Shown piece by piece: positions 12,627-14,177 of a DNA stretch of 14,177 nt (positions are counted from its first letter, which is position 1; every line of letters begins with the position of its first letter). The stretch spans positions 1 to 14,177 of the forward strand of contig JAFDJC010000050.1 in assembly GCA_019307665.1 (NCBI GenBank), written 5' to 3'. The position numbers were made by a program, and so were the translations under genes. Below the pieces are notes generated by a model. The model saw only the letters and a program-made list of their open reading frames with translations, was not told where the DNA came from and searched no databases. Source of the DNA: Deltaproteobacteria bacterium. GTDB taxonomy: Bacteria; Desulfobacterota; Desulfobacteria; Desulfobacterales; SURF-7.

Positions 12627-13508
12627 ATGACCAGAACGATTCCTGTTCTCATCATCGGCGTTATATCCATATCATTCGCAGCTATATTTATCAGATTCTG
12701 CGATGACATGCCTTCGATGACTATCGCAGGATTCAGATTTGTCATTGCTTCCCTGATTCTTCTTCTGATTTCATGTTTCAAAAAACATAACTTCGGTGAT
12801 TTGTCAGTGAAGGAGTTCTTCTGGTGTACCGTAAGCGGGGCTTTTCTTGCCCTGCATATGATTTTATGGATTATTGCCCTTAAAATGACATCTGTGGCCA
12901 GTGCAGTGGTGCTTGTCACAACCAATCCTATTTTTGTCGCTATCTTTTCTTATGTTCTATTAAAAGAAAGACAGTCCAAAGAGTTGATGATCGGCATTGT
13001 GCTGTCTTTTGTCGGGAGTGCTGTGATCGCAATAGGAGACGGCGGCATTTCGGGCTCGATGGTGTTGGATAAAACAGCTCTGACAGGTGATATTTTGGCA
13101 TTGCTTGGTGCTGTCATGGCAAGCGGCTACCTGATTATCGGAAGTAAAATGAGAGAAAAAATGGATACATTTTCATATATCCTGATTGTCTATACCATCA
13201 CCGCTGCCATTGTGCTGATGGTTGTTTTTGCCGGAGGATATCCTGTCTTGGGATTCAAAACATCCTCCTATATCAGCGTAGCATTGCTTGCCATCGTACC
13301 CCAGCTCCTTGGGCACACATCATTTAATTGGGTATTAAAGCACATCAAGACAAGCATGGTGGCGATAACAATTCTTGGGGAACCGATCGGTGCTACCATT
13401 CTGGCTTATTTCTTTTTTAAAGAGACGATTTCTTTTTTGCAATTTTTAGGAATTTTGGGTATATTTACGGCAATTGTTATTGCATCGCGTAAGGGTGCAA
13501 AAAACTGA
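12627..13508 (+). CDS. EamA/DMT-family transporter
   Basis: This 293-residue inner-membrane protein has ten predicted hydrophobic helices, made of two EamA repeats (about 5-138 and 152-288) as in RhaT/RarD-type drug/metabolite transporters. Typical family elements are the early F-x-R-F region (R23 and R37 vicinity), the end of repeat one with PIFVAIFSYVLLKER (101-115), and the matching end of repeat two, LGEPIGATILAYFFFKET (250-267). The substrate (amino acid, metabolite or drug) cannot be told from sequence. The gene starts 5 bases after the DUF3617 stop with a weak ribosome site, which suggests translational coupling. Confidence 0.88.
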   Translation: MTRTIPVLIIGVISISFAAIFIRFCDDMPSMTIAGFRFVIASLILLLISCFKKHNFGDLSVKEFFWCTVSGAFLALHMILWIIALKMTSVASAVVLVTTNPIFVAIFSYVLLKERQSKELMIGIVLSFVGSAVIAIGDGGISGSMVLDKTALTGDILALLGAVMASGYLIIGSKMREKMDTFSYILIVYTITAAIVLMVVFAGGYPVLGFKTSSYISVALLAIVPQLLGHTSFNWVLKHIKTSMVAITILGEPIGATILAYFFFKETISFLQFLGILGIFTAIVIASRKGAKN

Positions 13509-13614
13509 AAAATAAAGAAGAGGAGCTCCTGGCAAAAGAAACTGACGGGACTTGAAAAAAACCTATTGAAAAAAAATAGTTAGTGACATTAGATTTCCGA
13601 TTACTTTCTCATGG

Positions 13615-13637
13615 GTGGGCCGGCGTTACCCACTTTT
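13615..13637 (+). terminator. possible weak terminator downstream of the EamA gene
   Basis: GTGGG (13615-13619) pairs with CCCAC (13629-13633) around a 9-base loop and is followed by TTTT. The stem is only 5 pairs and lies about 105 bases after the EamA stop, so support is modest. An alternative pairing of GCCGG (13619-13623) with CCGGC (13652-13656) competes with it. Confidence 0.35.
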
Positions 13638-13713
13638 AATTGCCCCCTAAACCGGCTTGAAATACCTTTTAAAAAATAAGTGGCTCAAATTTTAGAATAT
13701 TAATAATTTTCAT

Positions 13714-13742
13714 TTGGTTTTTTATAAAATTTTGGTTATAAG
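13714..13742 (+). promoter_or_regulatory. possible promoter of the pilB-like gene
   Basis: TTGGTT (13714-13719), a 17-base spacer and TATAAG (13737-13742) would start transcription near 13750, leaving an AT-rich leader of about 80 bases before ATG 13832. The match is moderate, and AT-rich DNA makes chance hits common. Confidence 0.3.
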
Positions 13743-13831
13743 AAAAATAAAATCAATAATGAACCATCGATTTTGAACATTATTCTATATTTATTTCCAT
13801 AACAAAACATTACATTATATTGGAGAGCAAT

Positions 13832-14177
13832 ATGCCATCTCAAGAAAAAAGTCATCAGAAAAGTCCAGTCCAAAAGGATCGTCTTGGAGAGTTACTTATA
13901 AAAAACAAACTTATAAACAAAGACCAGCTTAAAACAGCACTAAAGCGTCGTGCTCAGATCGATTTACCGCTGGGGTCGATCCTTATTGAAATGGGCTTAA
14001 TTTCAGCCGACATCCTTCTTGATTTTTTATCAAAAAAATACAGAGTTCCCTCAGTCAATCTATTTAATATCGATATTTCGCCGGAAATTTTAAAACTTAT
14101 TCCTTATGATAAAATAAAAACATATAGAGTCCTTCCGATAACAATGAGAGGTAATATATTAACCGTTGCAATGGTCG
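13832..14177 (+). CDS. N-terminal part of a PilB/GspE-type assembly ATPase (cut by window end)
   Basis: ATG 13832, preceded by TGGAGAG, opens a frame that runs off the right edge (115 complete codons). After a short hydrophilic start (MPSQEKSHQKS), residues about 18-115 match the T2SSE/GspE N-terminal domain: RLGELLIKNKLINKDQLKTA, LPLGSILIEMGLISADILLD, YRVPSVNLFNIDISPEIL and a later V-L-P-I...LTVAM segment. This domain is found in type IV pilus extension ATPases (PilB) and type II secretion ATPases. The Walker A, Asp box and zinc motif would be beyond the window. PilB versus GspE cannot be decided here, and a stand-alone N-domain protein is also possible. It has its own leader and is not obviously linked to the EamA gene. 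Confidence 0.82.
   Translation, partial: MPSQEKSHQKSPVQKDRLGELLIKNKLINKDQLKTALKRRAQIDLPLGSILIEMGLISADILLDFLSKKYRVPSVNLFNIDISPEILKLIPYDKIKTYRVLPITMRGNILTVAMV

Larger units (their letters stand above)
13509..13831. other. 323-base intergenic region between the EamA gene and the pilB-like gene
   Basis: No gene is visible here. It holds a palindrome AGGAGCTCCT near 13522-13531 without a T-tract, two TTGAAAAAAA direct repeats near 13550-13577, a GTGGG/CCCAC hairpin (13615-13633) and then strongly AT-rich DNA leading to the next start. I see no riboswitch consensus. Confidence 0.7.

Noticed and set aside
13600..13660. GTGGG-containing hairpin region as a cyclic-di-GMP riboswitch before the pilB-like gene
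   Set aside because: The conserved GEMM core bases are not present.

Overview
The window (about 42% G+C by eye) looks like the chromosome of an anaerobic Desulfobacterota bacterium, probably a Desulfobacteraceae-type sulfate reducer. That placement is inference. It rests on the archaeal-type entry into the shikimate pathway (ADH synthase plus 3-dehydroquinate synthase II in place of AroG/AroB), a DUF3617 exported protein, a YgiQ-type radical SAM protein and intergenic GATTAN hexamer repeats.

Layout. 1-89: a possible truncated minus-strand reading frame. 213-265: a GC-rich palindrome flanked by 8-base direct repeats. 320-573: a control region that appears not to have been called as a gene because it is short. 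It has a sigma70-like promoter, a Shine-Dalgarno site, a 28-codon TTG-start leader peptide with 11 consecutive aromatic codons (5 Phe, 5 Tyr, 1 Trp), and two tandem intrinsic terminators with mutually exclusive pairings. 592-8073: an eight-gene operon with the order ADH synthase, DHQ synthase II, pheA, aroE, aroA, shikimate kinase, aroC, tyrA, ended by a terminator that overlaps the tyrA stop codon. Together these genes convert the ADH precursors to chorismate and on to phenylpyruvate and hydroxyphenylpyruvate. Only the 3-dehydroquinate dehydratase step (AroD/AroQ) is missing.

8074-8212: a large inverted repeat of TAATCN hexamers between the convergent tyrA and ygiQ-like genes. 8213-10036 (minus): YgiQ-family radical SAM protein. 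10084-10206: an AT-rich array in which TATAG recurs at exact 15-base intervals, ending at a TATAAT box. 10239-10909: a small Cys-rich protein and an Rrf2-family regulator with three Cys. 10893-11947 (minus): azlD and azlC, branched-chain amino acid exporter subunits, with azlD overlapping the rrf2 3' end by 17 bases.

12025-12201 (minus): an unrecognised 58-residue ORF. 12217-13508: a DUF3617 exported protein and an EamA-type transporter. 13832 to the end: the N-terminal part of a PilB/GspE-type ATPase.

The most notable item is the leader/attenuator at 320-573. It suggests that the whole archaeal-type aromatic operon is controlled by ribosome-mediated transcription attenuation that senses Phe and Tyr, and possibly Trp, together.
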